From: Mycobacterium sp. EPa45
Lineage (GTDB): Bacteria > Actinomycetota > Actinomycetes > Mycobacteriales > Mycobacteriaceae
Direction of reading: 5' to 3'
DNA: 64,000 bases
Assembly: GCF_001021385.1 (NCBI RefSeq)
Contig: NZ_CP011773.1
Location: forward strand, 3,782,001-3,846,000
Shown here: one piece after another, positions 1 to 8,760 of the stretch
Position numbering within the stretch: position 1 is the first letter of the stretch
Layout of the letters: each line of letters opens with the position of its first letter
Position numbers and translations under genes: made by a program
The notes under the pieces: model-generated
Databases searched by the model: none
What the model was told of the DNA's origin: nothing
Seen by the model: only the letters and a program-made list of their open reading frames with translations

Positions 1-1219
1 CGCTGTTGACGGCGTAGGAGTCCATTGTCGTTCGGTAGGTCGACAACAATGCGCTTCCGATCGTCGATAAGAGGCCCAGCGTGTGCACCAACTCATGTAG
101 CGCCACCGTTTCGAAATCGGTTTCAAAGAACCCTGGGGTGCTGTCGAAGGACCACGTGTGCGCGGAGTTGAACACGATGGTGCCATCGGCCTGCGTGCCG
201 TTCTGGTCGATCCCGGTGAGGATCTTGTGTTGCACCACAGTGTCTTCGAACTTTCCACTGCCGACGATGGCAAGGGAGCTGCTGCCGGTACCGAGCATGC
301 TGGAGCCGGGTGTGCTCTCAACGGTGATCAGATAGCTGACGGTCACCGGGAGCGAGGCTGACGGCAGGATGTGGGCCGACAGGTAATCGGCTGCCCCTTG
401 CAACGCTGCGCGCGAAGCGGGCGACCACCACGATTCCGATCCGGAATCGAAAGTGAACGCAAACTTCAACGCCGGCGTCCCGATTGCGTACTGGCTCACC
501 GTGACCGACGCCGTCGTGCTGGGCGAGCGGAATAGGTTCAGGAGGTTGATATGCAGTCCGAGATCCGTTGCACGAACGGCGAACTCGTCAGTTCCGGTGA
601 AATCCGGCCCTGGGGTGTAGGTGAAAGTGCCGTCGGAGGCAATCTGAACGGTGCCGTGCAGAGGCACGCCGGTGCCGGCAGGGACAACGTCGTACTTGAT
701 CACGTCCCCTTCGGGGTCGACCGCCCCAACGGTTCCGCTGATCACCCCTTCATGCTGACCGGCGATCTGGACAGGCTGCACGGTCGGTGCGTTGTTGAAG
801 AAGGTGCGGCGAATCTGCAACGAGACCTGGTCGAAAAAATCCTGGACGGGGTTCGCTGACGCCGAAGCCGCAGGCCGAGTCATGCTCGGGGCGCTGACGA
901 TCGGATCCGATTTGGCCGTCACCGCATCCGGCGTGGTCGATGCCGGTCGCCTCGCGTCTACCAGCGGCGAGCCGAGCAAAGGGGTCCGGCGGGCGCTCGC
1001 AGCCGACGGCTTCGCGGCGGCTCGCAGGTCGGGCGCGGCGTGTCCGGACTGCCGAGCAACGCCACCGCTAGGCTTAGCGTGCCCTGTCGACGCAGACGGC
1101 GAATTCGATCGGCTCCCGTCATCGGCGCTTGCGACACCGGCCGCCTGCAGCCCGACCCACGATAGCCCGACCATGAAGGCAAACGCACCGACGCGCGCCT
1201 CCCACCCAACCTTCGACAT
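1..1219 (-). CDS. Secreted Ig/cadherin-like protein with HExxH metalloprotease motif (partial, 3' end missing)
   Basis: An open minus-strand frame of 406 codons starts at ATG 1217-1219 behind a G-rich ribosome site and runs off the left edge. The N-terminus has a signal peptide ending in a typical mycobacterial VASADD cleavage region near residue 32. A long Ala/Ser/Pro-rich linker follows, then a cadherin/VCBS-like beta module at about residues 140-235 (motifs GTFTYTPGPDFTGTDEF and AVDPEGD). The last visible part carries HELVHTLG at about residues 375-382, a zincin HExxH motif with the following glycine; the third metzincin ligand would be expected three residues on, but serine is found there. 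It is probably an exported or surface zinc protease or relic. Substrate is unknown. Confidence 0.72.
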   Translation of the reverse strand, partial: MSKVGWEARVGAFAFMVGLSWVGLQAAGVASADDGSRSNSPSASTGHAKPSGGVARQSGHAAPDLRAAAKPSAASARRTPLLGSPLVDARRPASTTPDAVTAKSDPIVSAPSMTRPAASASANPVQDFFDQVSLQIRRTFFNNAPTVQPVQIAGQHEGVISGTVGAVDPEGDVIKYDVVPAGTGVPLHGTVQIASDGTFTYTPGPDFTGTDEFAVRATDLGLHINLLNLFRSPSTTASVTVSQYAIGTPALKFAFTFDSGSESWWSPASRAALQGAADYLSAHILPSASLPVTVSYLITVESTPGSSMLGTGSSSLAIVGSGKFEDTVVQHKILTGIDQNGTQADGTIVFNSAHTWSFDSTPGFFETDFETVALHELVHTLGLLSTIGSALLSTYRTTMDSYAVNS

Positions 1220-1347
1220 CGAAATCCCCCCGGTTTTCGCGCACGTGATGCGGTCCGACCGACGGTACCGCCTCCGACATCGTTGCACCGGTACTTTGCC
1301 AGACAAGTTTGCTCGCGCCCCGATTGAACTGGCGACCCGGGGTACAG

Positions 1348-4047
1348 CTAGTGCGCCGCCGCGTCCCAGCTTCGGCCGTACCCCACCGACACCTCCAGCG
1401 GGACATCCAGTGGATAGGCGCTGCCCATCTTGTCTCGCACCAACTCCTCGAGTGCGTCGCGTTCGCCGGCGGCCACCTCGAACAGCAGCTCGTCATGCAC
1501 CTGCAGCAGCATGCGCGACGACAGCCCGTTCTCCTTGATCGCCGAGTCGACGTTGATCATCGCCACTTTGATCAGATCCGCGGCGCTGCCCTGGATCGGG
1601 GCGTTGAGCGCGGCACGCTCGGCGGCCTCGCGTACCTGCCGGTTGCTGCTGTCCAACTCCGGCAAGTAGCGCCGGCGGCCGAACACCGTCGAGGTGTAGC
1701 CGTCTTTGCGGGCCTGGTCGACGATGTCGCGCAGGTAGTCCCGGATGCCGCCGAACCGGTTGAAGTACTGCTCCATCTGGACCTTGGCTTCTTCGGTCGA
1801 GATCTTCAGCTGCGCCGATAGGCCGTAGGCACTCAGCCCGTAGGCCAGCCCGTATGACATCGCCTTGACGCGGCGGCGCAGCTCGGCGTTGACCTCGTCA
1901 ATGGGGACGTCGAATGCACGGGACGCGACGAACGAGTGCAGGTCCTCCCCCGTCCGGAACGCCTCGATGAGCCCCTCGTCCTTGGACAGGTGCGCCATGA
2001 TCCGCATTTCGATCTGGCTGTAGTCGGCGGTCATCAGCTCGCCGTAGCCCTCGCCGACGATGAACGCATCGCGAATCTGCCGGCCGGCGTCGGTGCGGAT
2101 CGGAATGTTCTGCAGATTCGGCTCGGTCGACGACAGCCGTCCGGTCGCGGCGATGGTCTGGTTGAACGTGGTGTGGATGCGGCCGTCGGCGGCCACCGAC
2201 TTGAGCAGGCCGTCGACGGTCACCTTGAGCCGGGTGGCGTCCCGGTGGGTCAGCAGGTGCTCGAGGAACGGGTGGCCGGTCTTGTCGAACAATGTCTGCA
2301 GCGCATCAGCGTCGGTGGTGTAGCCGGTCTTGGTGCGCTTGGTCTTCGGCATGCCGAGCTCGTCGAACAGCACGACCTGCAGCTGCTTGGGCGAACCCAG
2401 GTTGATCTGCTTGCCGATCACCTCGTACGCAGCGTCGGCGGCCTGGCGGATCTGCTCGGCGAACTCCCGTTCCAGGTTGTTCAGCTTTTCCAGATCGACG
2501 GCGATGCCAGCGTTTTCCAAACCGGCCAGGACGGCCTGCACCGGCAGTTCCATCTGACCCAGCAGCGACGACGAATCGATGCGGTCGAGCTCCTCGTCCA
2601 GCGCATCGGCGAGGTCGGCGACCGCACGGGCACGCAGGATGACGGTCTGCACCGCCTGGTCGTCCACTCCCTCGCTGTCATCGAGAAGCGAAAGTTGTTG
2701 CTGCTCGGGATTATCGGCGCGCAATTCGCGGCGCAGGTAGCGCAGCGACAGGTCGTCGAGGGCGAAGCTGCGTTGCCCGGGCCGCACCAGATAGGCCGCC
2801 AATGCGGTGTCCGAGGTGACCCCAGCCAGCCGCCAGCCCCGGCCGGCCAGATCGTGCATCGCAATCTTGGCTTCGTGCAACACCTTCGGTGCGCTCTCGT
2901 CGGCGAGCCACTTTCCGAGCGCGGACTCGTCCTCGGGCGTGAGAACCGCGGTGTCGACGTAGGCGCCCTCGCCGTCGGCGGTGGCGATGGCCAGTGCGGT
3001 GGCATCACCGTCGTACACCCGATGGGTGCCGACGACCGCGAGGCCGGAGCGCGCGCCGCTCGCCGCGTGTTCGGCCAGCCAGGCCGCCACCGCGCCGGGT
3101 TCGAGCTGGCCGCCGCGGACATCGAAGCCCTCGTCGACTTCCGGTTCGACGGCGGCCAGGGTGTCGAACAACCGGTCGCGCAGAACCCGGAACTCGAGAT
3201 CGTCGAACAGCCGGTGAATCTGGTCGCGGTCCCACGGCTGCACCCGCAGCGTGTCGGGAGTCTGCGCCAGCGGGACGTCCTTGACCAGATCGGTGAGTTC
3301 GCGGTTGAGGATGACGCTGGACAGGTTCTCGCGCAACGCATCTCCGACCTTGCCACGCACCGAGTCGACATTGTCGACCAGACCCTGCAGCGAGCCGTAT
3401 TCGACGATCCACTTGGCGGCGGTCTTCTCCCCCACCCCCGGGATGCCGGGCAGATTGTCGCTCGGGTCGCCCCGCAGCGCCGCGAAGTCGGGGTACTGCG
3501 TCGGCGTCAGGCCGTACTTCTCCACCACCGCCTCGGGGGTGAACCGGGTCAGATCGCTGACACCCTTGCGGGGATAGAGCACGGTCACGTCCGGGCTGAC
3601 GAGCTGCAACGCGTCGCGGTCGCCGGTGACCACCAGCACCCGGTAGGCCTCCTGCTCGGCCTGGGTGGCCAGCGTGGCGATGATGTCGTCGGCCTCGAAG
3701 CCGGGCTCGGCCAGGACGGTGATGCCGAGTGCGTTGAGCACTTCCTTGGTGATTTCGATCTGGCCGCGGAACTCATCCGGCGTTGCCGAGCGGCCTTCCT
3801 TGTACTCCGGGTACTTCTCCTTGCGGAATGTCTGCCGGGAGACGTCGAACGCGGCGGCGACGTGGGTTGGCGTCTCGTCGCGCAGCAGGTTGATCAGCAT
3901 GGCGGTAAAGCCGTACACCGCGTTGGTGGTCAGCCCGTTCTTGGTCTTGAAGTTCTCCGCGGGCAGCGCGTAGAACGCCCGGAACGCGAGCGAATTGCCA
4001 TCCAGGAGCAGCAGGGTCGGTTTCTGGTCGGTAGCGCTCGCCGTCAC
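1348..4047 (-). CDS. polA: DNA polymerase I
   Basis: 899 residues, normal length for mycobacterial PolA, which fills gaps during repair and Okazaki-fragment maturation. The order is a 5'-3' exonuclease domain (about 1-290, beginning LLLLDGNSLAFRAFYALP), a middle 3'-5' exonuclease-like domain (about 310-490), and a polymerase domain with motif A (DYSQIEMR), motif B around KAMSYGLAYGLSAYG and motif C (VHDEL). The middle domain lacks the DxE acidic motif of proofreading exonucleases, as known for other mycobacterial PolA proteins, so it should not proofread. The GTG start is fixed by a TAGAGT -10 box ending seven bases before it, implying a leaderless mRNA. Confidence 0.97.
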   Translation of the reverse strand: MTASATDQKPTLLLLDGNSLAFRAFYALPAENFKTKNGLTTNAVYGFTAMLINLLRDETPTHVAAAFDVSRQTFRKEKYPEYKEGRSATPDEFRGQIEITKEVLNALGITVLAEPGFEADDIIATLATQAEQEAYRVLVVTGDRDALQLVSPDVTVLYPRKGVSDLTRFTPEAVVEKYGLTPTQYPDFAALRGDPSDNLPGIPGVGEKTAAKWIVEYGSLQGLVDNVDSVRGKVGDALRENLSSVILNRELTDLVKDVPLAQTPDTLRVQPWDRDQIHRLFDDLEFRVLRDRLFDTLAAVEPEVDEGFDVRGGQLEPGAVAAWLAEHAASGARSGLAVVGTHRVYDGDATALAIATADGEGAYVDTAVLTPEDESALGKWLADESAPKVLHEAKIAMHDLAGRGWRLAGVTSDTALAAYLVRPGQRSFALDDLSLRYLRRELRADNPEQQQLSLLDDSEGVDDQAVQTVILRARAVADLADALDEELDRIDSSSLLGQMELPVQAVLAGLENAGIAVDLEKLNNLEREFAEQIRQAADAAYEVIGKQINLGSPKQLQVVLFDELGMPKTKRTKTGYTTDADALQTLFDKTGHPFLEHLLTHRDATRLKVTVDGLLKSVAADGRIHTTFNQTIAATGRLSSTEPNLQNIPIRTDAGRQIRDAFIVGEGYGELMTADYSQIEMRIMAHLSKDEGLIEAFRTGEDLHSFVASRAFDVPIDEVNAELRRRVKAMSYGLAYGLSAYGLSAQLKISTEEAKVQMEQYFNRFGGIRDYLRDIVDQARKDGYTSTVFGRRRYLPELDSSNRQVREAAERAALNAPIQGSAADLIKVAMINVDSAIKENGLSSRMLLQVHDELLFEVAAGERDALEELVRDKMGSAYPLDVPLEVSVGYGRSWDAAAH

Positions 4048-4059
4048 GCCCTCACTCTA
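4048..4059 (-). promoter_or_regulatory. Leaderless promoter of polA
   Basis: On the minus strand TAGAGT (4059-4054) matches the mycobacterial TANNNT -10 consensus. Six bases separate it from the GTG start at 4047, so transcription should begin on the start codon itself. Confidence 0.6.
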
Positions 4060-4076
4060 TGCACCGCCTCCGACAC

Positions 4077-4373
4077 TCAGTACCCCAGGAGCTTGCGGAA
4101 CCGCTGCCCCACGGCCATGGACTGGCCCATCCGTTGCACCCACCCGTCGAGCGCGGCCTTGGTGTCGGCCGGATCCCAGCCGCGCTCCTGGCCCAGCGCG
4201 ATCATGCCGGCCTCGTCGGTCACACCACGCTTCTGCGCGGCCTGGGCGAGTTCGGCGTAATTGCCCAACGAGATGCCGTTGATCGGCTCCCAGATCGGGT
4301 CGTCGTCCGACACCGGCTTGTTCGACGGGCCGCCCAGGAGGGCAGGATCACTGAGTTTCTTGAAAAGTCCCAT
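4077..4373 (-). CDS. Conserved mycobacterial protein of unknown function
   Basis: 98 residues, soluble, no signal peptide or membrane segment. It begins MGLFKKLSDP, has an acidic stretch (SDDDPIWEPI), and the rest looks helical. It lies 29 bp upstream of polA and is transcribed the same way, divergently from the DUF35 gene. The composition resembles small conserved proteins of mycobacteria, but I recognise no family with a known role. Confidence 0.75.
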   Translation of the reverse strand: MGLFKKLSDPALLGGPSNKPVSDDDPIWEPINGISLGNYAELAQAAQKRGVTDEAGMIALGQERGWDPADTKAALDGWVQRMGQSMAVGQRFRKLLGY

Positions 4374-4456
4374 GCCATGAGTTCAGCCCGCCTGATCCGC
4401 TACCGATCCCAACTTCTCGAACTGGAACACGTTTCAATTCAGCAGTCCCCATCGCA

Positions 4457-4469
4457 TACGATGACCCAG
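4457..4469 (+). promoter_or_regulatory. Leaderless promoter of the DUF35/thiolase operon
   Basis: TACGAT at 4457-4462 is a TANNNT -10 box, followed by the six bases GACCCA and then the GTG start at 4469. This selects GTG 4469 over the out-of-frame ATG at 4461. Confidence 0.6.
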
Positions 4470-4921
4470 TGCCAGCTTCTCCAGACGCCCCCGCTCAACT
4501 ACCGGCAATTGACGGTTGGTGGGACCACGACGACGCCGGTGTGCCGCATCTGATCGGCGGCAAATGCCCACAGTGCGGGACCTATGTGTTCCCGCCGCGG
4601 GCCAACAACTGCCCCAACCCGGCGTGCGACAGCGATGTGCTCGAGGCCGTCGCCCTCTCACGGCGGGGCACGGTGTGGAGCTACACCGAGAACCGCTACG
4701 CGCCTCCCCCGCCGTATCCGTCGCCGGACCCGTTCGAACCGTTCGCGGTCGCCGCTGTCGAACTTGCCGACGAGGGGCTGATCGTGTTGGGCAAGGTGGT
4801 CGACGGCACGTTGGCCGCCGACCTGAAGGTCGGCATGGAGGTGGAACTGACCACCACTCCGCTCTACACCGACGACGACGGCGTCGAGCGCGTCACCTAT
4901 GCATGGGAGATCGCCAAATGA
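4469..4921 (+). CDS. Zn-ribbon/OB-fold acyl-CoA-associated protein (DUF35, Rv1628c type)
   Basis: 150 residues. An N-terminal rubredoxin-like zinc ribbon has two CxxC-type pairs (CPQCG and CPNPACD, about residues 33-54). A C-terminal OB fold follows (about 65-150) with the family motif around GTVWSYTENRYAPPPP. DUF35 proteins partner SCP2-type thiolases or MaoC-like hydratases in lipid and steroid side-chain metabolism. Here the stop overlaps the thiolase start by 4 bp (ATGA), so the two are probably translated together and form one heteromeric complex. That partnership is inferred from family and context. Leaderless GTG start. Confidence 0.88.
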   Translation: MPASPDAPAQLPAIDGWWDHDDAGVPHLIGGKCPQCGTYVFPPRANNCPNPACDSDVLEAVALSRRGTVWSYTENRYAPPPPYPSPDPFEPFAVAAVELADEGLIVLGKVVDGTLAADLKVGMEVELTTTPLYTDDDGVERVTYAWEIAK

Positions 4922-6117
4922 GCGCTGAGCCGGTTTACATTCTCGGTGCGGGCATGCACCCGTGGGGCAAGTGGGGCCGCGACTTCACCGAATACGGCGT
5001 GGTCGCCGCGCGTGCGGCACTGGCCGAGGCAGGCCTGGACTGGCGCCAGATCCAGTTGGTCGCCGGCGCCGACACCATCCGCAACGGTTATCCCGGCTTC
5101 GTGGCCGGTGCGACGTTCGCGCAGAAGCTCGGCTGGAACGGCATCCCGGTCACCTCGAGCTACGCGGCCTGCGCCAGCGGCTCGCAGGCGTTGCAGAGCG
5201 CGCGGGCGCAGATCCTGGCCGGCTTCTGCGACGTCGCGCTGGTCATCGGCGCCGACACCACGCCGAAGGGCTTCTTCGCGCCGGTCGGCGGCGAACGCCG
5301 CAACGATCCTGATTGGCAGCGTTTCCATCTGATCGGCGCCACCAACACCGTGTACTTCGCGCTGTTGGCCCGCCGCCGGATGGATCTCTACGGCGCGACG
5401 CTCGAGGACTTCGCTGCGGTGAAGGTCAAGAACGCCAGGCACGGGCTGAACAATCCGTACGCCCGTTACCGCAAGGAAGCCAGCGTCGAGGATGTCCTGG
5501 CAAGCCCGGTGGTCTCCGATCCGCTTCGGCTGCTGGACATTTGCGCGACATCCGACGGTGCGGCCGCAGTGATCGTGGCCAGCAAGGCATTCGCGGAGAA
5601 GCACCTCGGCTCGGTCCAGGGTGTGCCGTCGGTGCGCGCAGTGAGCCTGCAGAGCCCGCAGTACCCGCAGCACCTGCCCGAATTGCCGGACATCGCAACG
5701 GATTCTACTGCTGTGGTGCCGGGTCCGGATCGGGTGTTCAAGGACCAGATCCTCGATGCCGCCTACGCCGAAGCCGGCATCGGCCCCGAGGATCTGTCGC
5801 TGGCCGAGGTCTATGATCTGTCCACCGCACTCGAACTCGACTGGTACGAGCATCTGGGCCTGTGCGCCAAGGGTGAGGCCGAACAACTGCTCCGCAGCGG
5901 TGCCACGACGATCGGTGGCCGGGTCCCGGTCAACGCCTCCGGCGGGCTGGCCAGCTTCGGCGAGGCCATCCCCGCGCAGGCGATCGCGCAGGTCTGCGAA
6001 CTCACCTGGCAGCTCAAGGGCCAGGCCTCCGGCCGTCAGGTCGAGGGCGCCAAGGTCGGCGTGACCGCGAACCAGGGCCTGTTCGGCCACGGCTCCTCGG
6101 TGGTTGTTGCCCGCTAG
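4918..6117 (+). CDS. SCP2/lipid-transfer thiolase family protein (Rv1627c type)
   Basis: 399 residues from ATG 4918, inside the ATGA overlap with the DUF35 gene. The open frame extends further upstream, but that part is a shadow of DUF35. Thiolase features are the nucleophile region (SYAACASGSQALQSARAQ, catalytic Cys about residue 84), the NASGGLASFGEAIPAQA region, and a C-terminal GLFGHGSS motif. The SCP2-thiolase subfamily acts on acyl-CoA or steroid side-chain intermediates, by thiolysis or, with a DUF35 partner, retro-aldol cleavage. The substrate cannot be told from sequence. Confidence 0.9.
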   Translation: MSAEPVYILGAGMHPWGKWGRDFTEYGVVAARAALAEAGLDWRQIQLVAGADTIRNGYPGFVAGATFAQKLGWNGIPVTSSYAACASGSQALQSARAQILAGFCDVALVIGADTTPKGFFAPVGGERRNDPDWQRFHLIGATNTVYFALLARRRMDLYGATLEDFAAVKVKNARHGLNNPYARYRKEASVEDVLASPVVSDPLRLLDICATSDGAAAVIVASKAFAEKHLGSVQGVPSVRAVSLQSPQYPQHLPELPDIATDSTAVVPGPDRVFKDQILDAAYAEAGIGPEDLSLAEVYDLSTALELDWYEHLGLCAKGEAEQLLRSGATTIGGRVPVNASGGLASFGEAIPAQAIAQVCELTWQLKGQASGRQVEGAKVGVTANQGLFGHGSSVVVAR

Positions 6118-6345
6118 GTGGCCGAGAACGTCGTCGTGACCGTTAAACCCGGCAGCCGCAAAGGGCCGCTGATCGAGACGGCGCCCGACGGTTCGTTGAC
6201 GATCTTCGTGCGGGAGCGTGCGATCGATGGCAAGGCCACCGAGGCCGCGACCAAGCTGCTGGCCGAACACTTCGGGGTGTCCCGGAGCAGCGTGGAACTG
6301 GTGTCGGGAGCGACGTCACGCATCAAGCGGTTTCGCGTCGGCTAG
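6118..6345 (+). CDS. DUF167 (YggU-type) family protein
   Basis: 75 residues, starting with GTG directly after the thiolase TAG stop, so it is the third gene of that transcript. It matches the small DUF167 fold: VVVTVKPGSRKGP near the N-terminus, RAIDGKATEAATKLLAEHFGV in the middle, and GATSRIKRFRV at the end. Proteins of this family are widespread and have no established biochemical role. Confidence 0.88.
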   Translation: MAENVVVTVKPGSRKGPLIETAPDGSLTIFVRERAIDGKATEAATKLLAEHFGVSRSSVELVSGATSRIKRFRVG

Positions 6346-6421
6346 TCTCGCGCCGAGCGTCGAGTTGTGGGCGTGAAATCGCCTCAGCAGCGACAACAAG
6401 TCGACGTTCGAGCCGCGGCGG

Positions 6422-6436
6422 TACGCTACGCCTCGA
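6422..6436 (+). promoter_or_regulatory. Leaderless promoter of map
   Basis: TACGCT at 6422-6427 fits TANNNT and is eight bases before ATG 6436. It supports this ATG over the in-frame GTG at 6367. Confidence 0.5.
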
Positions 6437-7206
6437 TGATCGAACTCAAGACCGCCAAAGAAATCGACAAGATGGCCGTCACCGGCGACTTCGTGGCCCG
6501 CACACTGGCGACGTTGGCGGACGAGGCCGAACCGGGCGTGAACCTCATGCAGCTCGAGCACCACGCCAGGGCGCTGGTCGACGAGCGCGGTGCGACCTCC
6601 TGCTATTGGGATTACGCCCCGTCGTTCGGCCGCGGGCCATTCCGCAATGTGATCTGTCTGTCGGTCAATGATGCTGTGCTCCATGGGCTTCCCTGGGACT
6701 ACGTGCTCAAAGACGGCGATCTGCTCAAGCTGGACTTCGCCGTCTCGATCGACGGCTGGGTGGCCGACGCGGCCCGCACGGTGATCGTCGGCGACAACGC
6801 CGACGCCGCGGACACCGCGCTGGTCGACTCCACCCGCCGGGCACTGAGGGCCGGTATCGCCGCCGCGGTCCCCGGTGGCCGGCTCGGTGACATCTCGGCC
6901 GCCATCGGCGAGGTGGCCGCCGCCGCGGGCTATGCGGTCAACACCGATTTCGGTGGACATGGACTGGGCCGCACCATGCATGAAGACCCACACGTGCCGA
7001 ACCGCGGCAAGCGCGGCCGCGGGATGGTGCTCAAACCCGGTCTGACGCTGGCCCTCGAACCGTGGTGGGGGCGCGGAACCAACCGGCTGGTAGTCGATCC
7101 CGACGGTTGGACGCTGCGGGCGGCCGACGGATCCAACACCGCACACTCCGAGCACACCATCGCGATCACCGAGCAGGGTGCGCGCGTACTCACCAGTGCG
7201 GCCTAG
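6436..7206 (+). CDS. map: Type I methionine aminopeptidase
   Basis: 256 residues, removing the initiator methionine from new proteins. It begins MIELKTAKEI, a usual MetAP I start. Metal ligands are visible: the Asp pair in KLDFAVSIDGWVADAART, the His in GGHGLGRTMHEDP, and the Glu residues in ALEPWW and in the C-terminal SEHTIAIT segment. There is no N-terminal zinc-finger or SH3-binding extension, unlike some mycobacterial MapA/MapB proteins. Its TAG stop shares a CTAG palindrome with the stop of convergent livF. I cannot say whether it is the main or an accessory MetAP. Confidence 0.93.
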   Translation: MIELKTAKEIDKMAVTGDFVARTLATLADEAEPGVNLMQLEHHARALVDERGATSCYWDYAPSFGRGPFRNVICLSVNDAVLHGLPWDYVLKDGDLLKLDFAVSIDGWVADAARTVIVGDNADAADTALVDSTRRALRAGIAAAVPGGRLGDISAAIGEVAAAAGYAVNTDFGGHGLGRTMHEDPHVPNRGKRGRGMVLKPGLTLALEPWWGRGTNRLVVDPDGWTLRAADGSNTAHSEHTIAITEQGARVLTSAA

Positions 7207-7937
7207 GCGACCCCGAGGTACGCCGCGCGAATACTGTCGTCGGCCAACAACTCTCGGGCGTCGCCGCTGCGGGTGATGGTCCCGGTCTCCAGGATGTAGG
7301 CACGGTCGGATCGGGTCAGCGCCTGCTGGGCGTTCTGCTCTACCAGCAGCACCGTCGTGCCCTGCGCGTTGATCTCGGAGATGATCTTGAAGATCTGCGA
7401 GATGATCATGGGCGCCAACCCCATCGACGGCTCGTCGAGCAGCAGCACCCGCGGGCGCGCCATCAACGCCCGCCCGATCGCCAGCATCTGCTGCTCGCCA
7501 CCGGACAGTGTGCCGCCGACCTGAGCTCGGCGCTCGGCCAGCCGCGGGAAGGTCTCGAACACCCAGTCCAACCGCTCTCGACGCTCGGCCTTGCTGTCGA
7601 ACTTGCGTCCGTAGCAACCCATTTCGAGGTTCTCCGTGACGCTCATCCCGGGGAATACGCCGCGACCCTCCGGCGCCTGAATCAGGCCGTCGATCGCCCG
7701 CTGATGAGCCTTGACCCGGCTGATGTCGCGGCCCTCGAACCACACCGAGCCGCTCGACAGCGGCCGCAACCCGGAGATCGCCCGCATCATCGTGGTCTTC
7801 CCGGCACCGTTGGAGCCGAGCAGCGTCACCAGTTCCCCTTGGCGGACCTCGAGCGAAACCCCGTGCAGCGCTTCGATTCTGCCGTAATGGACGACTGCGT
7901 CGCGCACTTCCAGCAGTGGCGTGTCAGAGCTGGTCAT
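7203..7937 (-). CDS. livF: Branched-chain amino-acid ABC transporter ATPase (LivF type)
   Basis: 244 residues, a single nucleotide-binding domain. Walker A is GSNGAGKTT, the signature is LSGGEQQMLAIGRAL, and Walker B is RVLLLDEPSMGL with the following H-loop region. It is the last gene of a five-gene operon (binding protein, livH, livM, livG, livF) and overlaps livG by 14 bp. It should drive uptake of branched-chain or related hydrophobic amino acids at the membrane. LivF is told from LivG by its shorter length and its position at the operon end. Confidence 0.93.
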   Translation of the reverse strand: MTSSDTPLLEVRDAVVHYGRIEALHGVSLEVRQGELVTLLGSNGAGKTTMMRAISGLRPLSSGSVWFEGRDISRVKAHQRAIDGLIQAPEGRGVFPGMSVTENLEMGCYGRKFDSKAERRERLDWVFETFPRLAERRAQVGGTLSGGEQQMLAIGRALMARPRVLLLDEPSMGLAPMIISQIFKIISEINAQGTTVLLVEQNAQQALTRSDRAYILETGTITRSGDARELLADDSIRAAYLGVA

Positions 7938-8760
7938 CGGGCACCCCCAGGTAGGCGGCGATCACGGCAGGGTCGTCGCGGATTTCGGCGGGCAGGCCGT
8001 CGGCGATCTTGCGGCCGAACTCGAGGACCACGATCCGGTCGGTGACGCCCATGACCAGTCGCATGTCGTGCTCGATGAGCAACACGGTGTAGCCGTCGTC
8101 GCGGATGGCCTGGATCAGCTCGATCAGCGCAGACTTCTCGCTGGGGTTGAAACCCGCCGCCGGCTCGTCCAGGCACAGCAGCTTCGGCTCGGTGGCCAGC
8201 GCCCGGGCGATCTCCAGGCGACGCTGGTCCCCGTACGGCAGGTTCTTGGCCTTCTCCTCGCCGCGGTGCGCGATCCCGACGAATTGCAGCAGTGCGGCGG
8301 CCTTTTCAATGGCCGAACGCTCCTCGCGGCGATGCCGCGGCGTACGCACCAGGGCCCCGGGCACCGACGTTTTGTGTCGTGCGTCGGTGCCCACCACCAC
8401 ATTCTCCAGCGCGGTCATCTCGCCCCACAGCCGGATGTTCTGGAATGTCCGGGCGATCCCGCGCCGGGTGATCTGGTGGCGCTTGATCCGGCCCAGCGGT
8501 GCGCCGTCGAACGTCACCGAGCCCGAGCTGGGCCGGTACACGCCGGTGATCGCGTTGAAGCAGGTGGTCTTGCCGGCCCCGTTCGGACCGATCAACCCGA
8601 GGATCTCACCACGCTTGATCGCGAAACTCACCGAATCCAGGGCGGTCAGGCCGCCGAATCTCACGGTGAGATCCTGGGTCTCCAGGAGGATTTCGCCCTC
8701 GGCGACCTCGACATCGCGGTGCAGCGCGGCAAGTTCCTCGTCGATCTCGGGCTCGGTCAT
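7924..8760 (-). CDS. livG: Branched-chain amino-acid ABC transporter ATPase (LivG type)
   Basis: 278 residues. An acidic N-terminal extension of about 25 residues precedes the ATPase domain. Walker A is GPNGAGKTT, the signature variant is LPYGDQRRLEIARAL, and Walker B is LLCLDEPAAGFNP, all typical of LivG. The start overlaps the livM stop by 4 bp, giving translational coupling. It pairs with LivF as the heterodimeric motor of the transporter. Confidence 0.93.
   Translation of the reverse strand: MTEPEIDEELAALHRDVEVAEGEILLETQDLTVRFGGLTALDSVSFAIKRGEILGLIGPNGAGKTTCFNAITGVYRPSSGSVTFDGAPLGRIKRHQITRRGIARTFQNIRLWGEMTALENVVVGTDARHKTSVPGALVRTPRHRREERSAIEKAAALLQFVGIAHRGEEKAKNLPYGDQRRLEIARALATEPKLLCLDEPAAGFNPSEKSALIELIQAIRDDGYTVLLIEHDMRLVMGVTDRIVVLEFGRKIADGLPAEIRDDPAVIAAYLGVPDDQL

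Noticed and set aside
1936..4260. 774-codon open frame antisense to polA
   Set aside because: It is a shadow of polA in GC-rich sequence; the polA protein is complete with all motifs, and this frame shows no recognisable protein.
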